A DNA stretch of 64,000 nt from Protula sp. h YS-2021 (Eukaryota > Annelida > Polychaeta > Sabellida > Serpulidae). Within the stretch, counting starts at the first letter, position 1, and each line of letters begins with the position of its first letter. The notes below the pieces were generated by a model. It did not search any database. It had not been told where the DNA came from and was given only the letters and a program-made list of their open reading frames with translations. The translations under genes and the position numbers were made by a program. Location: assembly GCA_949752745.1 (NCBI GenBank), contig OX457027.1, positions 18,308,603 through 18,372,602 on the forward strand, read 5' to 3'. This document shows, in pieces, positions 10,999-24,939 of this stretch.

Positions 10999-13900
10999 CT
11001 GAAGACAAGGCAACAGAAAAAAAACACACACACAACGTCACAAACGCTCCAGCAGAATGCAACCCTTGGCACCATACTATGTTTATATGTTCGGCAGGAC
11101 ATTTTGTACAGCCCACACTAAACATAACACAACAACTACAAAACAGTCTTGGCCCCTAATGTTTGCTTATCCTTCTGAATTTTCTTTCGGACATTCTGAT
11201 TGGACAATACTTCACGTCATCAGACCAATCAGACACTCTGTATGAGCTACAGGTGGTGTCTTCGGTAAATAACGGGTGAAGTGTGTTCGGATGTGCTATC
11301 TTACGCATTCGAATTTCGAATCGAATGGCCATCATGTCATGTCTGTCAATGTACATACTGAGCAATTTCAGTTTAAACTGGCTCTAATGTGTATAATTTC
11401 ACACATGTATACACTATATAGTGGCGAGATTTATTTACAAGGCTTCAAATATTTCATATCAACATTAAGGCTGCATTAACATTTGACGGATGATATGTTG
11501 ATCTACTGGGACTTCAGCGAATTTCAATACCACTTAAAACAATGGTTTTGTGATAAAGTTTCTGTTTCAGACGAAATTCAAAGAGTACTTTAGAACAGCT
11601 GAGAATAAAAGCGTTGAGAACAATATGAGCTTATCACGCAAGCATTAAGAACCAAGAAAGTGCAGACCGGCGCGACACCACCCACACAGTCCGATGACGA
11701 CGCTGGAAATGCCTTCATTCTAAAGCAGCGGACCTAGAAAAAGACCTGTTTTATCTGTGGTCAACACGGGCTTCATTAATCACTGCAGCATTAAAAGCAT
11801 TTACATGTCCGCAGATCCTTGGATATGCACAAAGTGAGCATTCAATGAATATATTAGTCATTTGTTCATTCATCTTCAAATAAATAACAAATAATTACAA
11901 ATATTTAAAACAAAATATGACCAATGCTTACGTATACAACACATACACACACCACACGTACAATATAGTGTATAGTAAAAAATCGAAGGTGCTTAAAACA
12001 GATCTTTGTATTACTAAAATTTAAAGAACAGCCTGGAGACAGTTCAACTTCCGTCATTGAAGTGTTGCTGATAACTTAGACCCCTAGCTTTCTTTCTTAA
12101 AAAAAAAACCCCGCAAACTCACGCAAACCCTTGGTCTCCTAGACGTAATACGTTTACACAATCCTTAGTGCGGAGACAAGAGATTCATAAAGGACGCAAC
12201 ATTTTCATGGCCCCCGCAGGATGTGAATATTCAAATCGTATTGCGAGCACTGTGAACAACTCTACCCAACGAACAACCTCTTACAGCCGAATATCTTTTT
12301 ATCGGATTTCTATTCCTATATTATGAAATCCCGATCACACCACTCAGCCGTCCTTTGTAATGAGTCCTTTGTCCCGTCCGGAAAGTGTTGATCATCACGA
12401 GGGTGGATTGTGGCACTATAGTTTTTAAATACCATCTAGTGAGTAAAGACGAGATCAACTGTACTCCGAACCTCTAACATGCCAACGACCCTTTAACAGC
12501 CCAGCATTATTTTCATCAGATTTCTATCCATTTATTTCACCTGCAATCAGTGAACCCCCTCTATCATGAACAAATCCCAAAACAACTGTTCGCTATGAAG
12601 AGGTTCAAATGTATTTCATTGCCGAAGTCAGGAAAACTAAACGACGGTTATTCGACCGTTCACTTTCCGATAAAGTCAACAAATTCAGATTTTTCCAAGT
12701 TTATTTTATGAATAACACTGAGAGAAAGGACAATCTGGAAAGAAAGACCCCCCAGTGCATTTCCCTCATGGAATGCCCCAGAGGTAACGACGAAAAAAAT
12801 GCATTAAACAAGCGATGGCTTTACACATTGCGACGCGAATAAACGACAGCTCACCACCACCACCACGGTTCTAGTACCATACCCCTCCCCCCCCACATCC
12901 TACCTCCCCCCTCTCCGACAGTATCCCCCGAGATAATACCCCCCCCCCGGTCTTACTGCCCCCCCCCCCACATATCCCAGACAATACGAACAAAACCGCA
13001 GACTATTCCAGAGTTCTGAAAATTTGTCACACGAAGCGGCCATGCTGTTACCTGCTGTATATTCGCCGTAGTAACTTAGATATGCTTGATAACGCTTGAC
13101 GCCCGCTTATGGAGGGCACAATCAATATAGTTCCAGAACGATGACGATAAAATTGAATAAAACTTTCACCAAAAGAAATGCAGTGAACAAAAAGTTCATT
13201 AAATTTGAAAGAAATGAAGATTTACTGATTAAACTTGGACGGGGGGTAATGTCCATCGCCGGAAGGGGGGTACTGGCACGGGTGCGTTATCTCAAAGTGC
13301 AATGAGTGTGTGCGGGGGTGGGGGTGGGGGAGGTACGGTCCGGATCCCCCCCAATCTTCCAGCAGCACTTATCTGTATACAATTTCACTTTTTAACCAGA
13401 CTGTTTTTTTTTTATTTGGCTCCGCACTGTAATCTCCTTCCAGATTGAGGGATGAGTGGCAACTTTTTTTTTCCCTGTGAAAAGTGTGCATGATCATTTT
13501 GTTCGTTTTATCACCCTTTTTGTCCACCAGTCTATTGCTGTATATTCACCCCACATACATTTCTTATAAACGAACATGAAATGTGGCGCTAAAAAATGTT
13601 GAACCATTTTTTTCACAACTGAATGATTTCCAAATATTTCATCTGTTTAGAGGAGTCAAATGCATGTCCACTTAAAGTTACACTTTGGAATTTGGAAAGC
13701 CCGAAAAATCCATTGAATTCACAAATGGCATATGTTTACTTTTCTGCCGTTGCGGCTTCTCGAGAACACTGAAATAGCTAAGGATTGGACGAGTTCATGT
13801 CAATCATTCTGCATTTTGTTTTGAAATTTACTTTGATTTTCAAGCTGAAAACTGGCTTCAAAATTTTGCCATTTCAGCGCGGTTCGGCTAGCTGCATTTA

Positions 13901-14916
13901 CAGCAACGGAAAAATTGCAGTTTAAAATCGAAAAAAGAAAATGTAAGTACTAAGCTAAATTTTTAAGACATACACCTCAGACTACATTGGATCCCTGCAA
14001 GCGTGGAAGACCACTCAGCGACTTCGTCGTGGTGAATGTAAAAAGAACGAGTAATTACGCAAGGTCCACGAGTTATAACCAATTATGGTGGCGCCTTTCT
14101 CCTTTATGTTTTCAATGGTGCACTTTGGCGGTGGGAAAATTGCATAAAACAATGAATAAAGCAATGAATATTATAACGTTCCTACTACATCCCCCTACCC
14201 CCCCCCTACCCCCCTCCAGTACGTCCAAACTTGTGTTGTTCTTGATAACAGGAATGACGGATACAATCACGTCAACTGTGGAAACGATCTGGCTTACCGT
14301 TTTCAAGACAATTCCTAGTCACGAAGCAGTGTGATGCGGGTACACACCAAGTACATCTACAAGTCGGAACCGAACCCGACACAATACGCTTGGCGACGAC
14401 TCGCCTGAATTGAGCAGTGCGACAACTCCTTTTTTTTTTTTTTTGTCTTTTCTGCAGCCACACATTTGTTTCAAATGACAGAGCTCCAACATATTTTTCT
14501 TTTTGTGCAAGCTTGCGTTGAGTTGAATTGGCAGAATAACTTCGAAGATTTTTTTTTTCGAAGAGTAAAATCATAAGCATTTCAGACCAGACGAAATTCA
14601 AAGGAAAAAAAATCAGGTTAATCGTCGCCAGGCGAACTCTCGCACGATCCAAACAAGTTTGTCCAAGGACAAAGTCCCAGCTTACGAAAAGCAATAAGAC
14701 CCATTCCAGCGTGCATGAGCGAAGGAATTTCCCTGAAATATCAAGCTTCAAAAGATGAGACGGCAAAGAGCTAGCTCAATAATTAATTTAGCACTGGACC
14801 AGAACATAGACCGATAAATGCATACAAAGATTTCTTTCCCAGAAAAATGGGGAACAGATTTTTTGTATATCTGGTAGAATGGATAGTTTGCCATAGATAC
14901 CTTCAAACAACGCTCG
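10999..14916. other. LPCAT intron between 3a and 3b, left part
   Basis: No gene is recognised. C-rich low-complexity sequence lies at 12,860-12,975 and about 14,190-14,220, and a G-rich block at 13,305-13,335. The open frames are short and without family resemblance. Confidence 0.45.
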
Positions 14917-15160
14917 CATTTCGGACCAGTGCGCATATTTATGTAACTTGCCTCGATGCGCGGTTCTAATTCAGACAAGTGCGCATGTTTATTTAATTTG
15001 CGTTGATGCGCGGCTCTCATTTTGGAACAGTGCACATGTTTATTTAACTTAATAAAGATAAATGCGCGGTTCTTATTCCAGACCAATGCGCATGTTTATT
15101 TTACTTTCGTGCTTATTTTGGACAAGTGCACAAGTTTCCTTAGGTTGACTTGATGCGCGG
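14917..15160. repeat. Degenerate ~55-60-bp tandem repeat flanking the satellite
   Basis: About four to five units contain 'g(a/g)(a/c)cagtgcgcatgtttattt' and 'ttgatgcgcggttct'. The last unit runs straight into the first 114-bp satellite monomer at about 15,160. Confidence 0.7.
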
Positions 15161-18100
15161 GTCACAACTTTCGTACATTATCGCCCAATGTTCCCTATTA
15201 TCGCCCACCCGAAAAATATTATATTTATCATATTTTCGGGTCCTAGAATTGTTTCCTGCACTTTTAAAGCGAAAATTACAACTTTCTTGCATTATCGCCC
15301 AATATTCCCTATTATCGCCCACCCGAAAAATATCACATTTATCATATTTTCGGGTCATAGAATTGATTCCTGCACTTTTAAAGCGAAAATTACAACTTTC
15401 TTGTATTATCGCCCAATATTCCCTATTATCGCCCATCCGAAAAAATTTCACATTTATCATATTTTCGGGTCATAGAATTGATTCCTGCTCTTTTAAAGCG
15501 TAAATTACAACTTTCTTGCTTTATCGCCCAATATTCCCTGTCATCGCCCACCCGTAAAATATCACATTGATCATATTTTCGGGTCACAGAATTGATTCCT
15601 GCACTTTTAAAGCGAAAATTACAACTTTCTTGCATTATCGCCCAATATTCCCTATTATCGCCCACACGAAAAATATCACATTGATCATATTTTCGGGTCA
15701 TAGAATTGATTCCTGCACTTTTAAAGCGAAAATTACAACTTTCTTGCATTATCGCCCAATGTTCCCTATTATCGCCCATCCAAAAAATATCATATTCATC
15801 ATATTTTCGGGACATAGAATTGATCCCTGCACATTTTAAGCGAAAATTTCAACTTTTTTGCATTATCGCCGAATATTCCCTATTATCGCCCATCCGAAAA
15901 CTATCATATTTATCATATTTTCGGGATATAGAATTGATTCCTGCTCTTTTAAAGCGAAAATTACAACTTTCTTACATTATCGCCCAATATTCCCTATTAT
16001 CGCCCACACGAAAAATATTATATTTATCATATTTTCGGGTCCTAGAATTGTTTCCTGCACTTTTAAAGCGAAAATTACAACTTTCTTGCATTATCGCCCA
16101 ATATTCCCTATTATCGCCCACCCGAAAAATATCACATTTATCATATTTTCGGGTCATAGAATTGATTCCTGCACTTTTAAAGCGAAAATTACAACTTTCT
16201 TGCACTATCGCCCAACGTTCCCTATTATCGCCCACCCGAAAAATATCACATTTATCATATTTTCGGGTCATAGAATTGATTCCTGCACTTTTAAAGCGAA
16301 AATTACAACTTTCTTGTATTGTCGCCCAATGTTCCCTATTATCGCCCATCCGAAAAATATCACATTTATCATATTTTCGGGTCATAGAATTGATTCCTGC
16401 TCTTTTAAAGCGTAAATTACAACTTTCTTGCTTTATCGCCCAATATTCCCTGTCATCGCCCACCCGTAAAATATCACATTGATCATATTTTCGGGTCACA
16501 GAATTGATTCCTGCACTTTTAAAGCGAAAATTACAACTTTCTTGCATTATCGCCAATATTCCCTATTATCGCCCACACGAAAAATATCACATTTATCATA
16601 TTTTCGGGTCATAGAATTGATTCCTGCACTTTTAAAGCGAAAATTACAACTTTCTTGCATTATCGCCCAATGTTCCCTATTATCGCCCATCCAAAAAATA
16701 TCATATTCATCATATTTTCGGGACATAGAATTGATCCCTGCACATTTAAAGCGAAAATTACAACTTTCTTGCATTATCGCCCAAAATTCCCTATTATCGC
16801 CCATCCGAAAACTATCATATTTATCATATTTTCGGGATATAGAATTGATTCCTGCTCTTTTAAAGCGAAAATTACAACTTCTTTACATTATCGCCCAATA
16901 TTCCCTATTATCGCCCACACGAAAAATATTATATTTATCATATTTTCGGGTCCTAGAATTGTTTCCTGCACTTTTAAAGCGAAAATTACAACTTTCTTGC
17001 ATTATCGCCCAATATTCCCTATTATCACCCACCCGAAAAATATCACATTTATCATATTTTCGGGTCATAGAATTGATTCCTGCACTTTTAAAGCGAAAAT
17101 TACAACTTTCTTGCACTATCGCCCAACGTTCCCTATTATCGCCCACCCGAAAAATATCACATTTATCATATTTTCGGGTCACAGAATTGATTCCTGCACT
17201 TTTAAAGCGAAAATTACAACTTTCTTGTATTATCGCCCAACATTCCCTATTATCGCCCATCCGAAAAAATTTCACATTTATCATATTTTCGGGTCATAGA
17301 ATTGATTCCTGCTCTTTTAAAGCGTAAATTACAACTTTCTTGCTTTATCGCCCAATATTCCCTGTCATCGCCCACCCGTAAAATATCACATTGATCATAT
17401 TTTCGGGTCACAGAATTGATTCCTGCACTTTTAAAGCGAAAATTACAACTTTCTTGCATTATCGCCCAATATTCCCTATTATCGCCCACACGAAAAATAT
17501 CACATTTATCATATTTTCGGGTCATAGAATTGATTCCTGCACTTTTAAAGCGAAAATTACAACTTTCTTGCATTATCGCCCAATGTTCCCTATTATCGCG
17601 CATCCAAAAAATATCATATTCATCATATTTTCGGGACATAGAATTGATCCCTGAACATTTAAAGCGAAAATTACAACTTTCTTGCATTATCGCCGAATAT
17701 TCCCTATTATCGCCCATCCGAAAACTATCATATTTATCATATTTTCGGGATATAGAATTGATTTCTGCTCTTTTAAAGCGAAAATTACAATTTTCTTACA
17801 TTATCGCCCAATATTCCCTATTATCACCCACCCGAAAAATATCACATTTATCATATTTTCGGGTCATAGAATTGATTCCTGCACTTTTAAAGCGAAAATT
17901 ACAACTTTCTTGCACTATCGCCAAACGTTCCCTATTATCGCCCATCCCGAAAAATATCACATTTATCTTATTTTCGGGTCACAGAATTGATTCCTGCACT
18001 TTTAAAGCGAAAATTACAACTTTCTTGTATTATCGCCCAATATTCCCTATTATCGCCCATCCGAAAAAATTTCACATTTATCATATTTTCGGGTCATAGA

Positions 18101-21100
18101 ATTGATTCCTGCTCTTTTAAAGCGTAAATTACAACTTTCTTGCTTTATCGCCCAATATTCCCTGTCATCGCCCACCCGTAAAATATCACATTGATCATAT
18201 TTTCGGGTCACAGAATTGATTCCTGCACTTTTAAAGCGAAAATTACAACTTTCTTGCATTATCGCCCAATATTCCCTATTATCGCCCACACGAAAAATAT
18301 CACATTTATCATATTTTCGGGTCATAGAATTGATTCCTGCACTTTTAAAGCGAAAATTACAACTTTCTTGCATTATCGCCCAATGTTCCCTATTATCGCC
18401 CATCCAAAAAATATCATATTCATCATATTTTCGGGACATAGAATTGATCCCTGAACATTTAAAGCGAAAATTACAACTTTCTTGCATTATCGCCGAATAT
18501 TCCCTATTATCGCCCATCCGAAAACTATCATATTTATCATATTTTCGGGATATAGAATTGATTCCTGCTCTTTTAAAGCGAAAATTACAACTTTCTTACA
18601 TTATCGCCCAATATTCCCTATTATCGCCCACACGAAAAATATTATATTTATCATATTTTCGGGTCCTAGAATTGTTTCCTGCACTTTTAAAGCGAAAATT
18701 ACAACTTTCTTGCTTTATCGCCCAATATTCCCTGTTATCGCCCACCCGTAAAATATCACATTGATCATATTTTCGGGTCACAGAATTGATTCCTGCACTT
18801 TTAAAGCGGAAATTACAACTTTTTTGCATTATCGCCCAATATTCCCTATTATCGCCCACACGAAAAATAACACATTTATCATATTTTCGGGTCATAGAAT
18901 TGATTCCTGCACTTTTAAAGCGAACATTACAACTTTCTTGTATTATCGCCCAATATTCCCTATTATCGCCCATCCGAAAAATATCACATTTATCATATTT
19001 TCGGGTCATAGAATTGATTCCTGCTCTTTTAAAGCGTAAATTACAACTTTCTTGCTTTATCGCCCAATATTCCCTGTCATCGCCCACCCGTAAAATATCA
19101 CATTGATCATATTTTCGGGTCACAGAATTGATTCCTGCACTTTTAAAGCGAAAATTACAACTTTCTTGCATTATCGCCCAATATTCCCTATTATCGCCCA
19201 CACGAAAAATATCACATTTATCATATTTTCGGGTCATAGAATTGATTCCTGCACTTTTAAAGCGAAAATTACAACTTTCTTGCATTATCGCCCAATGTTC
19301 CCTATTATCGCCCATCCAAAAAATATCATATTCATCATATTTTCGGGACATAGAATTGATCCCTGCACATTTAAAGCGAAAATTACAACTTTCTTGCATT
19401 ATCGCCCAAAATTCCCTATTATCGCCCATCCGAAAACTATCATATTTATCATATTTTCGGGATATAGAATTGATTCCTGCTCTTTTAAAGCGAAAATTAC
19501 AACTTCTTTACATTATCGCCCAATATTCCCTATTATCGCCCACACGAAAAATATTATATTTATCATATTTTCGGGTCCTAGAATTGTTTCCTGCACTTTT
19601 AAAGCGAAAATTACAACTTTCTTGCATTATCGCCCAATATTCCCTATTATCACCCACCCGAAAAATATCACATTTATCATATTTTCGGGTCATAGAATTG
19701 ATTCCTGCACTTTTAAAGCGAAAATTACAACTTTCTTGCACTATCGCCCAACGTTCCCTATTATCGCCCACCCGAAAAATATCACATTTATCATATTTTC
19801 GGGTCACAGAATTGATTCCTGCACTTTTAAAGCGAAAATTACAACTTTCTTGTACTATCGCCCAATATTCCCTATTATCGCCCATCCGAAAAAATTTCAC
19901 ATTTATCATATTTTCGGGTCATAGAATTGATTCCTGCTCTTTTAAAGCGTAAATTACAACTTTCTTGCTTTATCGCCCAATATTCCCTGTCATCGCCCAC
20001 CCGTAAAATATCACATTGATCATATTTTCGGGTCACAGAATTGATTCCTGCACTTTTAAAGCGAAAATTACAACTTTCTTGCATTATCGCCCAATATTCC
20101 CTATTATCGCCCACACGAAAAATATCACATTTATCATATTTTCGGGTCATAGAATTGATTCCTGCACTTTTAAAGCGAAAATTACAACTTTCTTGCATTA
20201 TCGCCCAATGTTCCCCATTATCGCCCATCCAAAAAATATCATATTCATCATATTTTCGGGACATAGAATTGATCCCTGAACATTTAAAGCGAAAATTACA
20301 ACTTTCTTGCATTATCGCCGAATATTCCCTATTATCGCCCATCCGAAAACTATCATATTTATCATATTTTCGGGATATAGAATTGATTCCTGCTCTTTTT
20401 TAAAGCGAAAATTACAACTTTCTTACATTATCGCCCAATATTCCCTATTATCGCCCACACGAAAAATATTATATTTATCATATTTTCGGGTCCTAGAATT
20501 GTTTCCTGCACTTTTAAAGCGAAAATTACAACTTTATTGCTTTATCGCCCAATATTCCCTGCTATCGCCCACCCGTAAAATATCACATTGATCATATTTT
20601 CGGGTCACAGAATTGATTCCTGCACTTTTAAAGCGAAAATTACAACTTTCTTGCACTATCGCCCAACGTTCCCTATTATCGCCCACCCGAAAAATATCAC
20701 ATTTATCATATTTTCGGGTCACAGAATTGATTCCTGCACTTTTAAAGCGAAAATTACAACTTTCTTGTATTATCGCCCAATATTCCCTATTATCGCCCAT
20801 CCGAAAAAATTTCACATTTATCATATTTTCGGGTCATAGAATTGATTCCTGCTCTTTTAAAGCGTAAATTACAACTTTCTTGCTTTATCGCCCAATATTC
20901 CCTGTCATCGCCCACCCGTAAAATATCACATTGATCATATTTTCGGGTCACAGAATTGATTCCTGCACTTTTAAAGCGAAAATTACAACTTTCTTGCATT
21001 ATCGCCCAATATTCCCTATTATCGCCCACACGAAAAATATCACATTTATCATATTTTCGGGTCATAGAATTGATTCCTGCACTTTTAAAGCGAAAATTAC

Positions 21101-22977
21101 AACTTTCTTGCATTATCGCCCAATGTTCCCCATTATCGCCCATCCAAAAAATATCATATTCATCATATTTTCGGGACATAGAATTGATCCCTGAACATTT
21201 AAAGCGAAAATTACAACTTTCTTGCATTATCGCCGAATATTCCCTATTATCGCCCATCCGAAAACTATCATATTTATCATATTTTCGGGATATAGAATTG
21301 ATTCCTGCTCTTTTAAAGCGAAAATTACAACTTTATTACATTATCGCCCAATATTCCCTATTATCGCCCACACGAAAAATATCACATTTATCATATTTTC
21401 GGGTCCTAGAATTGTTTCCTGCACTTTTAAAGCGAAAATTACAACTTTCTTGCTTTATCGCCCAATATTCCCTGTTATCGCCCACCCGTAAAATATCACA
21501 TTGATCATATTTTCGGGTCACAGAATTGATTCCTGCACTTTTAAAGCGAAAATTACAACTTTTTTGCATTATCGCCCAATGTTCCCTATTATCGCCCGCA
21601 CGAAAAATATCACATTTATCATATTTTCGGGTCATAGAATTGATTCCTGCACTTTTAAAGCGAAAATTACAACTTTCTTGCTTTATCGCCCAATATTCCC
21701 TATTATCGCCCATCCGAAAAATATCACATTTATCATATTTTCGGGTCATAGAATTGATTCCTGCTCTTTTAAAGCGTAAATTACAACTTTCTTGCATTAT
21801 CGCCCAATATTCCCTATTATCGCCCACACGAAAAATATCACATTTATCATATTTTCGGGTCATAGAATTGATTCCTGCACTTTTAAAGCGAAAATTACAA
21901 CTTTCTTGCATTATCGCCCAATGTTCCCTATTATCGCCCATCCAAAAAATATCATATTCATCATATTTTCGGGACATAGAATTGATTCCTGCATATTTAA
22001 AGCGAAAATTACAACTTTCTTGCATTATCGCCCAAAATTCCCTATTATCGCCCATCCGAAAACTATCATATTTATCATATTTTCGGGATATAGAATTGAT
22101 TCCTGCTCTTTTAAAGCGAAAATTACAACTTCTTTACATTATCGCCCAATATTCCCTATTATCGCCCACACGAAAAATATTATATTTATCATATTTTCGG
22201 GTCCTAGAATTGTTTCCTGCACTTTTAAAGCGAAAATTACAACTTTCTTGCTTTATCGCCCAATATTCCCTGTTCTCGCCCACCCGTAAAATATCACATT
22301 GAACATATTTTCGGGTCACAGAATTGATTCCTGCACTTTTAAAGCGAAAATTACAACTTTTTTGCATTATCGCCCAATGTTCCCTATTATCGACCACACG
22401 AAAAATATCACATTTATCATATTTTCGGGTCATAGAATTGATTCCTGCACTTTTAAAGCGAAAATTACAATTTTCTTACATTATCGCCCAATATTACCTA
22501 TTATCGCCCACCCGAAAAATATCACATTTATCATATTTTCGGGTCATAGAATAGATCCCTGCACTTTTAAAGCGAAATTTACAACTTTCTTGCATTATCG
22601 CCCAATGCTCCCTATTATCGCCCAAACGAAAAATATCATATTTATCATATTTTCGGGTCATAGAATTGATTCCTGCTCTTTTAAAGCGAAAATTACAACT
22701 TTCTTGCATTATCGCCCAATGCTCCCTATTATCGCCCACACGAAAAATATCATATTTATCATATTTTCGGGTCCTAGAATTGTTTCCTGTACATTTAAAG
22801 CGAAAATTACAACTTTCTTGCAGTATCGACCAATATTCCCTATTATCGCCAATCCAAAAAATATCATATTTATCATATTTTCGGGACATAGAATTGATCC
22901 CTGCACTTTTAAAGCGAAAATTACAACTTTCTTGCTTTATCGCCCAATGTTCCCTATTATCGCCCACTTGAAAATAT
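15161..22977. repeat. 114-bp satellite array with 8-mer higher-order repeats
   Basis: About 68 head-to-tail monomers of 114 bp (a few 115 bp). Each contains 'ttacaactttcttgcatta' + 'tcgcccaatattccctatt' + 'atcgccca', a hairpin with CCCGAAAAATAT and ATATTTTCGGG arms, and 'agaattgattcctgcactt'. Monomer variants recur in a fixed order of eight (about 915 bp). The variant with 'aaaaaatttcacatttatc' lies near 15,446, 17,272, 18,066, 19,892 and 20,808, which is 16, 7, 16 and 8 monomers apart. The period is 38 codons, so long open frames run through it on both strands. They are periodic artefacts, interrupted wherever a monomer has an indel, and I do not call them genes. The array lies within the intron between LPCAT exons 3a and 3b. 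Confidence 0.97.
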
Positions 22978-23049
22978 CGTAGAAATGACCTACTGACAAC
23001 AAAATTACTGAAAATTCCAACCAAAAGTACTTGCATGTAACATATTGTG

Positions 23050-24080
23050 CCCCTCTGCAAATTGAAACTTTGCTTTTTTAAGAAGAAAAATGGAAATTTC
23101 CAATTTTTTAAAAGCTGCAAACTTCGAAGCTCAGTAGATTCAAAAATAAGGCGAAATTCAAAAATCGAAAAATGCACTTTTTTCGACCCTTAGTTCTGGT
23201 TTCTTCATAACAAATTTCGGAATCTTCCGATGAAAAATGAGGGACTAGATAGATTTTTTCGTATTTTGCCCAAATTGGCAATAAAATCGCTAAAAATGGT
23301 TTAAACCAAAAAATCAAAAAAAATTCCTAATGCAGTAGAAGGTTAAAAACTCGCGTTTAAAATTTGGTACGAATCGGATGAAAAATAAAAAAGATATTCC
23401 ACTTTAACTACTTTGTTAAGAAAAAAAATGGAAATTTGCCAATTTTTAGAAGTTGCAAACTTTGAAGCTCAGTAGATTCAAAAATAAGGCGAAATTCAAA
23501 AATCGAAAAATGCACTTTTTTCACCCCTTAGTTCTAGTTTCTTCATGAAAAATTTCGATATCTTCCGATGAAAAATGAGGGACTAGATAGGTTTTTTCGT
23601 ATTCTGCCCAAATTGGCAATAAAATCGCCAAAAATGGTATAAACCAAAAAATAAAAAAATTCCTAATGCAGTAGAAGGCTAAAAACTCGTGTTAAAAATT
23701 TGGTACGAATCGGATAAAAAATAAAAAAGATATTCCACTTTAACTACTTTGTTAAGAAAAAAAAATTGGAAATTTGCCAATTTTTAGAAGTTGCAAACTT
23801 TGAAGCTCAGTAGATTCAAAAATAAGGCGAAATTCAAAAATTGAAAAAAGTACTTTTTTTACCCCTTAGTCCTAGTTTCTTCATAAAAAATTTCGGAATC
23901 TTCCGATGAAAAATGAGGGACTAGATAGGTTTTTTCGTATTTTGCCCAAATTGGCAATAAAATCGCCAAAAATGGTTTAAACCGCAAAAATAAAAATATT
24001 TCCTAATGCAGTAAAGGGTTAGGAACTCGTGTTTAAAATTTGGTAAGAATCGGATAAAAAATAAAAAAGTTATTCCACTT
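23050..24080 (+). repeat. Three-copy ~345-bp tandem array
   Basis: Units start near 23,085, 23,430 and 23,775, each with 'aagttgcaaactttgaagct' followed by 'cagtagattcaaaaataagg', then 'cttccgatgaaaaatgaggg' and 'gcccaaattggcaataaaat'. The last unit leads directly into the hairpin module at 24,085. Non-coding. Confidence 0.85.
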
Positions 24081-24084
24081 TTAA

Positions 24085-24152
24085 CGGTCGCGGGACGGAC
24101 AGACGGACGGACGGACGACACTTGCCCCCATCTGTATAGCCCTGTTGGCTAA
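24085..24152 (+). mobile_element. (ACGG)n + hairpin + CTAA terminus, copy D
   Basis: An ACGG/ACGGAC microsatellite (24,091-24,117) is followed by AGCC-ctgtt-GGCT (24,138-24,150) and CTAA (24,149-24,152) plus an A run. This is the same order as copies A-C: tandem core, microsatellite, hairpin, CTAA. It probably marks the 3' end of an element whose core is the 345-bp array. Confidence 0.5.
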
Positions 24153-24805
24153 AAAAAAAAGACATCGGATCAAAAATGTAGGACGAGATACATTTTTAAT
24201 TTTTTTCTTCAAAAATTCCCCAAAAATTAAAAAATCACCCGATCGACTAGAAAAGCACAAGCCGTATGCACGACACTTTAGGGGTGCCTCATACCAAAAA
24301 TAAATCACATCGGGTCAAAAATGTAGGAGGAGACACATTTTAAATTTTTTTCTTTAAAAATTCCCCTAAAATTCAAAAATCACCCGATCGACTAAAAAAG
24401 CACAAGCCGTATGCACGACTCCTTAGGGATGCCTCACACCAAAAATAAATGACATCGAATCAAAATTGTAGGAGTAGATGCATTTTGAATTATTTTCGAA
24501 AATTTTGCTTTAAAAATTCCCCAAAAATACAAAAATTGCGCGATCGACTAAAAAAGCACAAGCCGTATGCACGACCCTTTAGGGGTGCCTCATACCAAAA
24601 ATAAATGACATCGGGTCAAAAATGTAGGAGGAGATACATTTTAAAAATTTTTCTTTAAAAATTCGCCAAAAATTCAAAAATCACCCGATCGACTAGAAAA
24701 GCACAAGCCGTATGCACGACCCCTTAGGGATGCCTCACACCAAAAATAAATGACATCGGATCAAAATTGTAGGAGGAGATGCATTTTGAACCAAAGTTTA
24801 CTAAA
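24153..24805 (+). repeat. ~147-bp tandem array, about 4.5 copies
   Basis: Units contain 'gacatcgg.tcaaaa.tgta', 'cacccgatcgactagaaaag' and 'cacaagccgtatgcacga' followed by 'ttagggatgcctca.accaa'. Starts lie near 24,160, 24,307, 24,450, 24,605 and 24,748. It ends in the AACT microsatellite and hairpin of copy E. Confidence 0.85.
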
Positions 24806-24810
24806 TAAAC

Positions 24811-24865
<55 letters not shown>

Positions 24866-24925
24866 GGACACCGCCCGCAAACCGATAGGAATACCCCAGC
24901 TTACGTGTAACGTAAGCTGGGCTAA
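24806..24925 (+). mobile_element. (AACT)n + perfect 11-bp hairpin + CTAA terminus, copy E
   Basis: An (AACT)n microsatellite runs from about 24,810 to 24,865. CCCAGCTTACG (24,895-24,905) is then perfectly inverted at 24,911-24,921 around a 5-base loop, followed at once by CTAA (24,922-24,925) and an A run. It is the clearest Helitron-like 3' end in the window. The element body would be the 147-bp array. Confidence 0.6.
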
Positions 24926-24939
24926 AAAGTAAGACCAAA

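Noticed and set aside
15140..23177. Long open frames (up to 282 residues) on both strands in the satellite
   Set aside because: The 114-bp period is 38 codons, so frames stay open by repetition. At least three frames are open at once, and indels between monomers break all of them.
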